Assembly (NCBI GenBank): GCA_963840925.1 | Contig: CAWJAY010000030.1 | Location: forward strand, 62,001-126,000 | Source of the DNA: DATAOG01 sp963840925 | GTDB taxonomy: Bacteria > Pseudomonadota > Alphaproteobacteria > Geminicoccales > Geminicoccaceae | Length of the DNA stretch: 64,000 nt | Direction of reading: 5' to 3' | In this document: in pieces, positions 37,846 through 45,917 of the stretch | How the letters are laid out: each line of letters opens with the position of its first letter | Numbering within the stretch: the stretch's first letter is position 1 | Position numbers and translations under genes: made by a program | The notes under the pieces: generated by a model | What the model saw: the letters and a program-made list of their open reading frames with translations, nothing else | The model's database searches: none | Told to the model about the DNA's origin: nothing

Positions 37846-38484
37846 CTACCAGCGGGCGAATCGCTCAGCGGTGGCGGCTCCAATGAGGGCAAGCCCGGCG
37901 ATGGCGATCGTGTACCACGTGGCGACGAAAAGCGGGGAATCGTCCGTACACTGGGCGGCGTAGAAGGTGGCCGCAATGCCACCTGCAATCAATCCCGCGA
38001 CCGCGCCTGCAAGAGCTGGTCTCGTCGGCGCGCCGTGGCGTAGCGCCAGCAGGAAGATGGCGAGTGGGCCGATGCCGATCAGCGAAATGTAGGTCAGACA
38101 GGCAATGCTGTTGGTGCCGACCAATTTGCCCGACCACGTGTCCGGCGGCAGAACAACCATTTCGACAATGACCGCCATCGCGATGAGCGCAGGCGCGGCT
38201 GCGAGATATGGCATCGCCTTCCGCCAGGTCTCGCCCGGCCGCGACAGCGCACGGGCAAGGCCAAATGCGCTCACAGCAAGCGTGATCGTGACCACGAACT
38301 TGAAGAGAAAGCGCGGCGTTTCGGCAGCTGCCGCAATATCGGGCCTCGGACCGAGCATCGCAAAGAAGACGGCGGCGGCAAGGGCGACCGCAAGGCCGGC
38401 CGCACCCCACCAGACGGACGAGAGCGACGCCGCGGGCGGTCGTGTGTCCGCTGCCAAGGCCTTGATGAGTTCGTTTGTATCCAT
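37846..38484 (-). CDS. nrsF: NrsF-type (DUF1109) membrane anti-sigma factor
   Basis: A 212-residue protein with six hydrophobic segments (for example AAGLAVALAAAVFFAML, FKFVVTITLAVSAFGLARAL, LTYISLIGIGPLAIFLLALR, AGAVAGLIAGGIAATFYAAQ), the DUF1109/NrsF pattern. It starts with MDTNELIKALAAD, the conserved N-terminal segment that contacts the sigma factor. In Caulobacter NrsF holds SigF inactive at the membrane until oxidising or metal stress. It directly follows the ECF sigma gene (one base between), supporting the same role. Confidence 0.9.
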   Translation of the reverse strand: MDTNELIKALAADTRPPAASLSSVWWGAAGLAVALAAAVFFAMLGPRPDIAAAAETPRFLFKFVVTITLAVSAFGLARALSRPGETWRKAMPYLAAAPALIAMAVIVEMVVLPPDTWSGKLVGTNSIACLTYISLIGIGPLAIFLLALRHGAPTRPALAGAVAGLIAGGIAATFYAAQCTDDSPLFVATWYTIAIAGLALIGAATAERFARW

Positions 38485-38485
38485 C

Positions 38486-39022
38486 TTAGTGCCGCCCGAA
38501 CCGCCGGGCGATCGCGGTCAAGCCGCGATGGAGTGCTACCCGCACCGCCGTCTCGGTCATGCCGAGGCTCTTGGCCGTTTCGCTGATTGAGAGACCATCG
38601 ACCGAAACCGCCGCAACAACCGAGGGCTGGCCGGGCGCAAGCGTCTCCAGGACGCGACCAATCTCCCGGTCGCTGACCGTTTCAGATTCGGGCTCAGCGA
38701 AGGTTTCCGTGATCTCGCCGATCTCGATCTCCACCCGGCGCCCGCGACGACGGAAGGCGTCGATGAGCTTGTAGCGTGCAATCGCGTATAGCCACGGAGT
38801 GACCGGCGCATCGTCCCGCCATGTATGGCGCTTCATGTGGATCGCCAACAGGGTCTCCTGCACGATATCCTCCGGGTCGATGGCGCCCTGCACGACTTTG
38901 CGGCGGGCGAAGCCGCGCACGAGGCAAGCGGCCCGGCGCAGGAACTCGGTATAGGCCCGTTCATCTCCTGCGAGCGCGGCGCGCATAAGCCGGGCAAGTT
39001 CGGTTTCGTCGTTGCCGTCCAA
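38486..39022 (-). CDS. sigF: ECF sigma factor, SigF-like
   Basis: A 178-residue ECF sigma factor. Region 2 contains DPEDIVQETLLAIHMKRHTW and PWLYAIARYKLIDAFRRRGR. Region 4 contains LSISETAKSLGMTETAVRVA and LHRGLTAIARRF, the -35-binding helix-turn-helix. The only good start is a TTG at 39022 with a gggagaagg ribosome binding site. It is followed by the NrsF anti-sigma gene and is divergent from the bufferin-type operon. A promoter of the same type as that operon's lies immediately upstream, so the sigma factor probably activates its own gene. Confidence 0.92.
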   Translation of the reverse strand: MDGNDETELARLMRAALAGDERAYTEFLRRAACLVRGFARRKVVQGAIDPEDIVQETLLAIHMKRHTWRDDAPVTPWLYAIARYKLIDAFRRRGRRVEIEIGEITETFAEPESETVSDREIGRVLETLAPGQPSVVAAVSVDGLSISETAKSLGMTETAVRVALHRGLTAIARRFGRH

Positions 39023-39037
39023 GCCTGCCTTCTCCCA

Positions 39038-39065
39038 AGTACGTCCGCGCGCGGCCTTTGGTTAC
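39038..39065 (-). promoter_or_regulatory. predicted ECF promoter of sigF-nrsF (GTAACC-N16-CGTACT)
   Basis: On the minus strand GTAACC (39065-39060) is separated by exactly 16 bases from CGTACT (39043-39038). The same layout occurs at the divergent operon. The expected transcript would start about 7 bases further on and leave a leader of only about 10 bases before the TTG start. It resembles, from memory, the SigF-type consensus GTAACC-N16-CGAA. Confidence 0.65.
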
Positions 39066-39130
39066 GTGGCCGGGAGAAGTTTGCTCAAGCCATCGCCCTT
39101 GCCGATAACGAAGTTGTGAGCGGGGGAGAT

Positions 39131-39158
39131 GTAACACAAGGATGCTCCGGGACGAACT
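39131..39158 (+). promoter_or_regulatory. predicted ECF promoter of the bufferin-type operon (GTAACA-N16-CGAACT)
   Basis: GTAACA (39131-39136) and CGAACT (39153-39158) are separated by exactly 16 bases, on the strand reading into the DUF2282 gene at 39213. The two boxes match those of the sigF promoter at 10 of 12 positions. The predicted leader is about 50 bases. Confidence 0.7.
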
Positions 39159-39212
39159 GCCCATCACGCGCTCGAGGTATGCGCGCTGAGCAACCAACCG
39201 GAGAAGCGAGAC

Positions 39213-39536
39213 ATGTCTGCGAGATCAACCGTGAGTGCGGCCATTCTGGCCGGCGCCGTGGCGACCGCGCTAGCATCAATGGCGGCCGCCGCGCCGCTGT
39301 CGGAAGCGCAGGTCAAGGAGGCCATGGACAAGGGCATGGAGAAGTGCTTCGGGGTCGCCTTGAAGGGGCAGAACGACTGCGCGGCAGGTCCGGGTACAAC
39401 CTGCCAGGGCACGTCGACCATCGACTATCAGGGCAATGCCTGGAAGTTCGTCGATGGCGGGACCTGCGCCACGATGGAACTGCCAGGTGGCCGCAACGGC
39501 TCGCCTGAGGCGCTGACCCGCGACGTTCCGTCATAA
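39213..39536 (+). CDS. bufA: BufA1-type (DUF2282) bufferin precursor peptide
   Basis: A 107-residue DUF2282 protein. A signal peptide (residues about 1-27, ending ASMAAAA) leads into a core with four conserved cysteines: Cys45 in EKCFGVALKGQNDC, Cys56, Cys64 in TTCQGTS and Cys85 in DGGTCATM. These Cys and the EKCFG...NDCA, AWKFV and GTC blocks define the metal-sequestering precursor peptides whose cysteines are modified by a DUF692 enzyme. In studied examples the exported product buffers copper. The start has a ggagaag ribosome binding site 6 bases upstream. First gene of a four-gene operon under an ECF-type promoter. Confidence 0.9.
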   Translation: MSARSTVSAAILAGAVATALASMAAAAPLSEAQVKEAMDKGMEKCFGVALKGQNDCAAGPGTTCQGTSTIDYQGNAWKFVDGGTCATMELPGGRNGSPEALTRDVPS

Positions 39537-39571
39537 CCAGCGACGCAACTGGCCGGAGAGCGGAGATCGCG

Positions 39572-40498
39572 ATGAACGAAGTGGCTACTCGCACGGCCTC
39601 ACGCGCGTCGGGAGTCTCACGCTTTCCGGCGCATCCGCTTGCGGGCCTCGCAGGGACGAGCCTCAAGCATGAACATGTACAGGCGATCCTAACCGAGGGG
39701 AAACAGGAGAGGTTCTTCGAGGTCCATGCCGAAAACTATATGGGCGCTGGCGGCCCGCCGCACGCCACGCTCACCCGCATCCGCCGCGACTATCCGCTCT
39801 CCCTCCATGGCGTAAGCATGTCGATCGGCGGGGCGCGGCCGTTGGACAAGGATCATCTCAGACGTTTCAAGGCGCTCGTGGATCGCTACGAGCCGTGGCT
39901 TGTTTCCGAGCACCTCGCCTGGTCGACCCACGACACGACCTTCTTCAACGATCTGCTGCCTCTGCCCTATACGCGAGCCACACTCGCCCGCGTCGCCGAC
40001 CACATCGACGAAGTGCAGGAGACGATCGGCCGCCCGATCCTGCTCGAGAATCCGTCAACCTATGTCCTGTTTGAGCAGTCGACGATGAGCGAGACGGATT
40101 TCATTCGTGAGCTGGTCCGGCGCACCGGATGCGGTCTGTTGCTCGACGTCAACAACGTCTTCGTTTCGGCCACCAACCACGGTTATTCTGCGCTCGCCTA
40201 TGTCGCCGATTTTCCGCTTGGACATGTGGGCGAGATCCATCTGGCCGGGCATTCCAAGCAAGCGGACGACGAGGGCGATCTTCTGCTCATCGACAGCCAT
40301 GATGGCCCGGTCGCGGACGCGGTATGGAAACTCTTCGAGATCGTGATCGGCCAATGCGGGCCTATCCCAACGCTTGTAGAATGGGACAGCGACATCCCCG
40401 ACTGGCCGGTGCTCAAGGCGGAGGCCGCCACCGCCCAAGCGATCCTCGCGCGCCACGCGCACGGTTTCATTCTCGGCAAAGCCCATGCTGGCCGTTGA
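39572..40498 (+). CDS. bufB: DUF692 multinuclear non-haem iron enzyme (BufB-type peptide maturase)
   Basis: A 308-residue DUF692 (MNIO) enzyme with a TIM-barrel fold. Iron-ligand segments are visible: FFEVHAENYMGAGG, LSLHGVSMSIGG, WLVSEHLAWS, RPILLENPSTYV, GLLLDVNNVFVSATNHG, GEIHLAGHSKQ and TLVEWDSDIPDW. MNIO enzymes oxidise cysteine residues of ribosomal peptides, here presumably the four Cys of the DUF2282 precursor encoded 35 bases upstream. Full family length and intact. Its stop lies 14 bases inside the next gene. Confidence 0.93.
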   Translation: MNEVATRTASRASGVSRFPAHPLAGLAGTSLKHEHVQAILTEGKQERFFEVHAENYMGAGGPPHATLTRIRRDYPLSLHGVSMSIGGARPLDKDHLRRFKALVDRYEPWLVSEHLAWSTHDTTFFNDLLPLPYTRATLARVADHIDEVQETIGRPILLENPSTYVLFEQSTMSETDFIRELVRRTGCGLLLDVNNVFVSATNHGYSALAYVADFPLGHVGEIHLAGHSKQADDEGDLLLIDSHDGPVADAVWKLFEIVIGQCGPIPTLVEWDSDIPDWPVLKAEAATAQAILARHAHGFILGKAHAGR

Positions 40499-41264
40499 GG
40501 GTCGCGGCGGCCAGCTTTCCTATGCGGCCGTCTTCGCCCCCGCGCTGCTCGATCCTGACCGCGCGACACCTGCTGCGGTCGCCGGGCCGAACGGCAAGTC
40601 CGCAAAGAAGCGCTACAGCGTCTACCGCAACAACGTCACCGTCAGTCTCGTCAACGCTCTGACGGCGGTGTTCCCGGCGACGATGCGCATTACCGGGGTG
40701 GATTTCTTTCGGGCGATGGCGAGGTTCCATGTCCGCGCCGCGCCGCCCACCTCGCCGCTCTTGTTCGAATACGGCCGCGACTTTCCCGATTTCATCGAAC
40801 GCTACGAATACGCGAGGCCGATGCCGTGGCTCGCGGATGTGGCGCGGCTCGAGCGGGCCTGGCTCGATGCTTATCACGCGGCTGACGTGGAGCCGCTGGC
40901 GCCCCAGGTCTTGGCTTCCATCCCGCCTGAGCGGTTGGCCGAGGCTGTTTTGACACCGCATCCCGCGACGCGGATTGTGTGCTCACGCTTTCCGGCGGTC
41001 ACCATTTTCGCGGCAAATCGGAGCGACGGTCCCGTCGGTCGTATCGCGGTGACCGAGCCGGAGGATGCGCTGGTGACCAGGCCCGGCCTGGAGGTTATTG
41101 TCCGGCAACTTCCGCCCGGCGGCGCGATCTTTCTGAAACGCCTGATCGCGGGCGAACCGCTCGGCGCGGCCGCCGCGGCAGCGCTTGCGGACAGTCCAGC
41201 CTTCGATCTCTCTGCCAACATTGCCGGAATGCTCGAGGCAGGTGCTTTCACCGCGGCCGATTAG
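40485..41264 (+). CDS. bufC: DUF2063 partner protein (BufC-type)
   Basis: A 259-residue protein. The N-terminal DUF2063 domain (YAAVFAPALLDPDRATPAAV, then KRYSVYRNNVTVSLVNALTA and VFPATMRITGVDFFRAMARF) is the usual companion of DUF692 enzymes and acts as the precursor recognition/partner subunit. The C-terminal half (TRIVCSRFPAVTIFAAN, LEVIVRQLPPGGAIFLKRL) is the second BufC domain. It overlaps the bufB-type gene by 14 bases, which fits a stoichiometric complex. Confidence 0.9.
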   Translation: MLAVEGRGGQLSYAAVFAPALLDPDRATPAAVAGPNGKSAKKRYSVYRNNVTVSLVNALTAVFPATMRITGVDFFRAMARFHVRAAPPTSPLLFEYGRDFPDFIERYEYARPMPWLADVARLERAWLDAYHAADVEPLAPQVLASIPPERLAEAVLTPHPATRIVCSRFPAVTIFAANRSDGPVGRIAVTEPEDALVTRPGLEVIVRQLPPGGAIFLKRLIAGEPLGAAAAAALADSPAFDLSANIAGMLEAGAFTAAD

Positions 41265-41277
41265 GGAGGCGGGGACG

Positions 41278-41778
41278 ATGACTGTCGAACGGCAAATCAG
41301 CAGCGGCAGCAAATGGCAGGAAATTGGGGGGCTCTTTGAACGAGCGCATGCCATTGTCCGCGCCATTGCGCAGCCATCTCTGACGCAGCTCGTCTTGCGC
41401 TTCGCGCTCGCGGTCCCGTTCTGGCGATCCGGCGTCAACAAATGGGACGGCTTCTTGCAACTGAACGATGTCGCAGTGCTGCTCTTCAGCTCAGAGTTCA
41501 AGCTGCACCTGCCGGGCGGCCCCTATGCCTTCCCTGCGCCCGGCGTCGTGGCGTTCGCCGCTGGGTCGGCGGAAATTATGCTGCCCATACTTCTCGTTCT
41601 CGGGCTTGCGACGAGACTGGCTGCGCTGGGGCTTCTGGCGATGACGCTTGTCGTCCAGCTTACTGTGCCGGACGGCTGGCCGGTGCATGTGACCTGGGCG
41701 GCGATGGCGCTCGGCATCATGGCATGGGGGCCGGGGCGGATTTCGCTCGATCACTGGATCGAGCGGCTTCAAGGATGA
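41278..41778 (+). CDS. DoxX family membrane protein of the bufferin-type operon
   Basis: A 166-residue DoxX protein with four hydrophobic segments (LTQLVLRFALAVPFWRSGVN, PGVVAFAAGSAEIMLPILLV, LAALGLLAMTLVVQLTV, HVTWAAMALGIMAWGPG) and the family signature RSGVNKWDGF. DoxX proteins frequently end DUF2282-DUF692-DUF2063 operons, where they are expected to work at the membrane in redox chemistry. The start is ATG 41278 with a gaggcgggga ribosome binding site, 14 bases after the previous stop. Confidence 0.9.
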   Translation: MTVERQISSGSKWQEIGGLFERAHAIVRAIAQPSLTQLVLRFALAVPFWRSGVNKWDGFLQLNDVAVLLFSSEFKLHLPGGPYAFPAPGVVAFAAGSAEIMLPILLVLGLATRLAALGLLAMTLVVQLTVPDGWPVHVTWAAMALGIMAWGPGRISLDHWIERLQG

Positions 41779-41850
41779 GCGCTTCAGGATGATTGCTATC
41801 TGCCGGGTAGCGGAACTCGGGCCGGATTCGGCGGTTGGTGTCCCGATGGC

Positions 41851-43017
41851 CTAGAACAGCCGCTCCGACGCAAGCCTGGCGCCGTGGCAAAGGGCGCGCA
41901 GCTTGGCCCAGACCACGTCCTCGGCGACCCGGCCCATGCCGGCCGAGGTGTCGAAGCCGCAGTCGGTGCCGGCCAGCACGCGTCTGGGATCGCCGACCGC
42001 GCGGGCCACCCGCTCGAGCCGCTCGGCGACCACCTCCTGGTGCTCGACGAAGTTGGTCAGCGTGTCGATCACGCCCGCGACCAGGATCTGATCGTCGTCC
42101 AATCCCTTGCCGTCATCGAAGCAGTGATACTCGTGCGCGTGTCGCGGGTTGGCGAACGGGAACACGAAGCCGCCGACCCTGGCCGCCCGGATCAGCGGCA
42201 GGATCTCGGCGAGCGGCACGTCCTGGTCGTGCGGGCCCTCGTAGTTGCCCCAGCAGACGTGCAGCCGCACGCGCTCGCGCGGCACGTTCTCGAGCGCCCG
42301 GTTGATCGCGGCCACCACCCGCTCGACGAACCCCAGAAACTCGGAAAGCGGGCGGTCCTGGTAGGAGATGTGGCGCTCGAGCGCCAGGTCCGGACAGTCG
42401 AGCTGCAACAGGAAACCATGGCCGACGATCGCCTCGTACTCGATCCTGAGCGCGTCCGCGAGCGCCGCGAGGTAGGCGTCCTCGTTGTCGTAGTGCTCGT
42501 TCTTGACCGCGGCGGCAACGATCCCGGGCGAGGGCGCGGTCAGGAACGGCTCGACGAAGCCGCCGCTCGCCCGATCGAGAACCCCGCGGAAATCCGCGCA
42601 TTCGGCGTTGACCGCGGCCGGGTCGAGGTAGCGCACGGCGCCGACCGCCTTGGGCGGATGCATGTTGCTGACCGCCTTGCGGCTCGCCTGCTGCTCTTCG
42701 AGCATGCGCAGGAACACCGGATAGCGCGCCGCATCGCCCCGCTGGCGGCGCTGCCAGCTACCGCCGAAGCCGCTCATCCGCCGCTGGACATACAGAAAAA
42801 AGCCCTCGCGCTGCTGCTCGCCGTTGTTGCCGACGTCGATCCCGGCCTCGATCTGCTTCGGCACCACCCACTCCAGCGCGGCGCGCCCGGCGGCCTCGAT
42901 CTCGGCCGGATCGACCGGCTCGCCCGCGGCCCGGCGCACGTACAGCCCGACCAGATCCGGCGGCCGCGGCAGGCTGCCGGCGTGCGTGGTCAGGATCCGC
43001 TCCTCGCTCCAGCGCAT
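41851..43017 (-). CDS. cobalamin-independent methionine synthase-like (MetE C-domain) protein
   Basis: A 388-residue MetE C-terminal-domain-like TIM barrel. Family features: ILTTHAGSLPRPPDLVGLYV, GIDVGNNGEQQREGFFLYVQ, LLQLDCPDLALERH, RVRLHVCWGNYEGPHDQDVP (zinc-ligand region) and LAGTDCGFDTSAG (zinc Cys). The short single-domain form lacks the MetE N-terminal half, so it probably transfers a methyl group between a corrinoid or small thiol substrates rather than making methionine from folate. Start at ATG 43017; longer upstream frames overlap the PIN toxin gene and are Arg-rich. Confidence 0.85.
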   Translation of the reverse strand: MRWSEERILTTHAGSLPRPPDLVGLYVRRAAGEPVDPAEIEAAGRAALEWVVPKQIEAGIDVGNNGEQQREGFFLYVQRRMSGFGGSWQRRQRGDAARYPVFLRMLEEQQASRKAVSNMHPPKAVGAVRYLDPAAVNAECADFRGVLDRASGGFVEPFLTAPSPGIVAAAVKNEHYDNEDAYLAALADALRIEYEAIVGHGFLLQLDCPDLALERHISYQDRPLSEFLGFVERVVAAINRALENVPRERVRLHVCWGNYEGPHDQDVPLAEILPLIRAARVGGFVFPFANPRHAHEYHCFDDGKGLDDDQILVAGVIDTLTNFVEHQEVVAERLERVARAVGDPRRVLAGTDCGFDTSAGMGRVAEDVVWAKLRALCHGARLASERLF

Positions 43018-43048
43018 GGCATGTTCTCCACTCGCTCGGTCGAGCGCC

Positions 43049-43453
43049 TCACGCGCCGACCAGCGGGACCCCTGCGGCGCGCGCTGCCGCAGCGAGCTTC
43101 CGGTCGAGGGTCGCCAGCGGCGCGTCGATGCGCAGCGCCAGCTCCAGATAAGCGGCGTCATAGATCGTAAGCCGGTGGAGCCTGGCCAAAGCCAGAACGG
43201 TGTCACTCGCCGGCGCGTGGTCGATCCCGATCGACAGCCTCTCGAGAGCAGCAAGAAATCCCGCGGTTCCGGCCGGATCCATCCGACCATGCCGCTCGCC
43301 TGTGATCAGAAGGTTGCGAACTTCGAACCACCAGACCGCCGGCACGACCATGCCGTTCGCGGCGGCCGCCGACAGCGCGGCGTCGGCCACCGGGCTCGCC
43401 TCATCGGGAAAGCACCAGCAACCCACAACCGAAGAATTGACGACGACGCTCAT
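43049..43453 (-). CDS. PIN-domain toxin (VapC-like) with Asn at the first catalytic position
   Basis: A 134-residue intact PIN-domain protein. It starts MSVVVNSSVVGCW, where PIN nucleases have VVD-(A/S)-S: the first Mg2+-binding Asp is Asn. The other conserved positions are present: WWFEVRNLLITGERHGRM (Glu), LTIYDAAYLELALRIDAPLA (Asp) and TLDRKLAAAARAAGV (Asp). It directly follows a Phd-type antitoxin gene. The Asp-to-Asn change would be expected to weaken or abolish RNase activity, so the toxin may be attenuated. Confidence 0.85.
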   Translation of the reverse strand: MSVVVNSSVVGCWCFPDEASPVADAALSAAAANGMVVPAVWWFEVRNLLITGERHGRMDPAGTAGFLAALERLSIGIDHAPASDTVLALARLHRLTIYDAAYLELALRIDAPLATLDRKLAAAARAAGVPLVGA

Positions 43454-43468
43454 GGCATCGATGCTTGC

Positions 43469-43717
43469 TCAATACTTGTGGCCCTCGTGGCGCCACGCGA
43501 GGATCTCCTCGATCGAAACTCTGGCCCGCTTGGCCCGGGCGCGCTTCATCCGCTCGATGACCTCCGTCACGTCTTCCCGCCGTTCCTGGTTCTCGACCGG
43601 GCCGATCTGCGCGACCGGCTTGCCGTGGCGGGTGATGATCACGGTCTCGCCGCGCTCGGCCGCGCGCAGCAGCCGGGGCAGGTGGGTCTTGGCCTCATAG
43701 GCGCTGATCGTGGCCAT
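43469..43717 (-). CDS. Phd/YefM-type antitoxin
   Basis: An 82-residue protein with the Phd/YefM DNA-binding fold: TISAYEAKTHLPRLLRAAER and ETVIITRHGKPVAQIGP. A basic C-terminal tail (RMKRARAKRARVSIEEILAW) would bind the partner toxin. Followed 15 bases later by the PIN-domain gene, forming a VapBC-type module. It should repress its own promoter in the 141-base gap shared with the divergent enolase-superfamily gene. Confidence 0.9.
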   Translation of the reverse strand: MATISAYEAKTHLPRLLRAAERGETVIITRHGKPVAQIGPVENQERREDVTEVIERMKRARAKRARVSIEEILAWRHEGHKY

Positions 43718-43858
43718 CGGCAGGCTCCATTCTGGTCGAAATTATAGACTAGTCGCCCGCACCGCCCTGGGCAACATCTTCGATCTTGGGCGAGCGCATC
43801 GGTTGCCAGGCCGACGATCGCTGCTATTCAATGGCGACCGGAGCATCGGGGAAACGCC

Positions 43859-45040
43859 ATGAGCAGGATCGACCGGGTCGAGATCCACGCCTTCGCCTAC
43901 GAGGTGCCAAACCTGGGCCTGCCCGCCCACGGCGCCGCCGGCGTCGGCAACTGGGTCTACCATAAGGGCAGCAAGGTCAAGGCCAGCCGCTACGCGGTCC
44001 GGATCCGGACCGACGACGGCCTGCTCGGCGAGTACGTCACCCACTGGGTCGGCACGCCAGCGGCGATGGCCCAGAGCCTGATGCTGGCCCCGCATCTGCT
44101 CGGCCGCGACCCGGAAGCCCGCGAGCAGATCTATGACGACCTTAAGCGCGAGCTGCGTGCCTACGACCACATGGGCCACGGCCCCCTCGACATCGCGCTC
44201 TGGGACCTCGCCGGCAAGAAATACGGCGCCCCGGTCGCGAAGCTGCTCGGCGGCTTTCGCACCCGCCTGCCGACCTACGCCAGCACCTACCACGGCCAGG
44301 ACCAGCCGGGCGGCCTCGACAGCCCGCAAGCCTTCGCCGATTTCGCTGAGGCCTGCCGGCAGATGGGCTACGCCGGCTTCAAGATCCACGGCTGGCACGA
44401 CGGCGACCGGGTCCGCGAGGCCACGAACCTGCTCGGCGTGCGCGCGCGGGTCGGCGACGGGATGGCGCTGATGATCGATCCCGCCTGCGAGCTTCGGACC
44501 TTCATGGACGCGCTCTACGTCGGCCGCGCCTGCGACGAGGCCAACTATTTCTGGTACGAGGACCCGTATCGGGACGCGGCGGTCTCCGCGTTTGGCCACA
44601 AGCGCTTACGGGAAAAGCTGAAGACGCCGCTTCTGGTCACCGAGCACGTCCGCGGCCTCGAGCAGAAGGGCAGCTTCGTGGTCATGGGCGGCTGCGACAT
44701 GGTCCACGCCGACCCCGAGTACGACCTCGGCATCACCGGCGCGATCAAGATCGCGCATTTTTGCGAGGCGCTCGGCCTCGACGTCCAGATGCACGCCTCG
44801 GGCCCGGCGCACCGCCACTGCATCGCCGCGCTGCGCAACACCCACTTCTACGAGCTGGCGCTGGTCGGCCCCGACATGCCGAACGCGATGCCGCCGGTTT
44901 ACACCTGCGGCTACAGCGATCTTCTGGAAGACATCGGCCCCGACGGCTGCTTCCCGGTGCCCGCCGGCCCGGGCCTCGGCGTCAGCTACGACTGGGGCTT
45001 CATCGAGAAGAACCGCACCGGGCACCACGTGTTCGAGTAG
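43859..45040 (+). CDS. enolase-superfamily enzyme (mandelate racemase / muconate lactonising type), 393 aa
   Basis: An intact 393-residue enzyme with an N-terminal capping domain and a C-terminal barrel. Catalytic and metal positions: AGFKIHGWHDGD (K-x-H base motif), ALMIDPACELR (Asp), NYFWYEDPYRD (Glu) and LLVTEHVRGLEQ (Glu). A His-containing MHASGPAHRHC block lies near the end of the barrel. These residues bind Mg2+ and abstract a proton alpha to a carboxylate, typical of sugar-acid dehydratases and racemases. Substrate unknown. A second member lies at 50180-51289, separated by unrelated genes. Confidence 0.88.
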   Translation: MSRIDRVEIHAFAYEVPNLGLPAHGAAGVGNWVYHKGSKVKASRYAVRIRTDDGLLGEYVTHWVGTPAAMAQSLMLAPHLLGRDPEAREQIYDDLKRELRAYDHMGHGPLDIALWDLAGKKYGAPVAKLLGGFRTRLPTYASTYHGQDQPGGLDSPQAFADFAEACRQMGYAGFKIHGWHDGDRVREATNLLGVRARVGDGMALMIDPACELRTFMDALYVGRACDEANYFWYEDPYRDAAVSAFGHKRLREKLKTPLLVTEHVRGLEQKGSFVVMGGCDMVHADPEYDLGITGAIKIAHFCEALGLDVQMHASGPAHRHCIAALRNTHFYELALVGPDMPNAMPPVYTCGYSDLLEDIGPDGCFPVPAGPGLGVSYDWGFIEKNRTGHHVFE

Positions 45041-45056
45041 CCGGCCTGGATCAGCA

Positions 45057-45686
45057 TCAGCTCGACCGCCCGGTGGCCGGAACCCCGTCGATCTCAGAGG
45101 CCCGTTTCGCGGCCGGGCGGGCGACCAGGTGCTCGAAGTAACGCTGCAGCGCCGGGCGCTTCTCGAGCGAGCCGAAACGCATGCCCCAGCCGACGCTCGA
45201 GCCCACGTAGACGTCGGCCGCGCTGAACCGCTCGCCGACCAGATAGTCGCGGCCGGCGAGCGCGTCCTCGATCGCGCTGAGCATGACCGGCAGCTCGCGG
45301 TAGCCGACCATGGGCTTGCGGTCCTCCGGCACCGCGACGCCGAGCGCGCCGTTGATCGCCGCCGCCTCGAGCGGCCCGGCGGCGAAGAACAGCCAGCGGT
45401 AATACGGGCCCCGCAGCCGGTCGCCCGGCGGCGGCGCCAGCCCGGCTTGCGGGAACGCGTCGGCCAGGTAGCAGCAGATCGCGGCCGCCTCGGTGACGAC
45501 CGTCTCGCCGTGCCGGAGCGCTGGCACCTTGCCCATCGGGTTGATCTGCAGATACTCCGGCCCCTTGATCGTCGTGCCGTACTGCAACAGCTCGGTCCGG
45601 TACGGCTGGCCGACCTCCTCGAGCATCCAGCGGACGATCCGCCCGCGCGACATCGGGTTGGTATAGAAGACCAGCTCATCGCTCAT
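45057..45686 (-). CDS. glutathione S-transferase
   Basis: A 209-residue two-domain GST. The thioredoxin-like N-domain has LVFYTNPMSRGRIVRWMLEE (SR-type catalytic motif), NPMGKVPALRHGETVVTEAA (cis-Pro and the glutathione-binding E-(S/A) pair), and the all-helical C-domain has DYLVGERFSAADVYVGSSVG. Detoxification or isomerisation of electrophiles in the cytoplasm. It is convergent with the enolase-superfamily gene, with only 16 bases between. Confidence 0.92.
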   Translation of the reverse strand: MSDELVFYTNPMSRGRIVRWMLEEVGQPYRTELLQYGTTIKGPEYLQINPMGKVPALRHGETVVTEAAAICCYLADAFPQAGLAPPPGDRLRGPYYRWLFFAAGPLEAAAINGALGVAVPEDRKPMVGYRELPVMLSAIEDALAGRDYLVGERFSAADVYVGSSVGWGMRFGSLEKRPALQRYFEHLVARPAAKRASEIDGVPATGRSS

Positions 45687-45917
45687 GACGCCGCTCCTTG
45701 CTTTCCCAGCTCCCCGCCGAACGAAGGCCACGCGAGCTACGAAGTAGGTGGCCGCGGGCAGCCGTCCAGCTTCCCGGACGGGCACGGGTCGTGCCTCAGC
45801 TTCAGATGCAAGCCGCCTCGGCGCTGGCAGAACCGGGACGCGTGTGGTAGGGCTGGCGACCATCAGGACGGGGCAAGCGCGCCGGGCAACCTGGCGCCAG
45901 CGATGGGGAGGCCAGAC

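Noticed and set aside
42113..42601. Minus-strand frame offset from the MetE-like gene
   Set aside because: It is an alternative frame of the same strand with Arg/Gly-rich content; the MetE-like frame explains the region completely.
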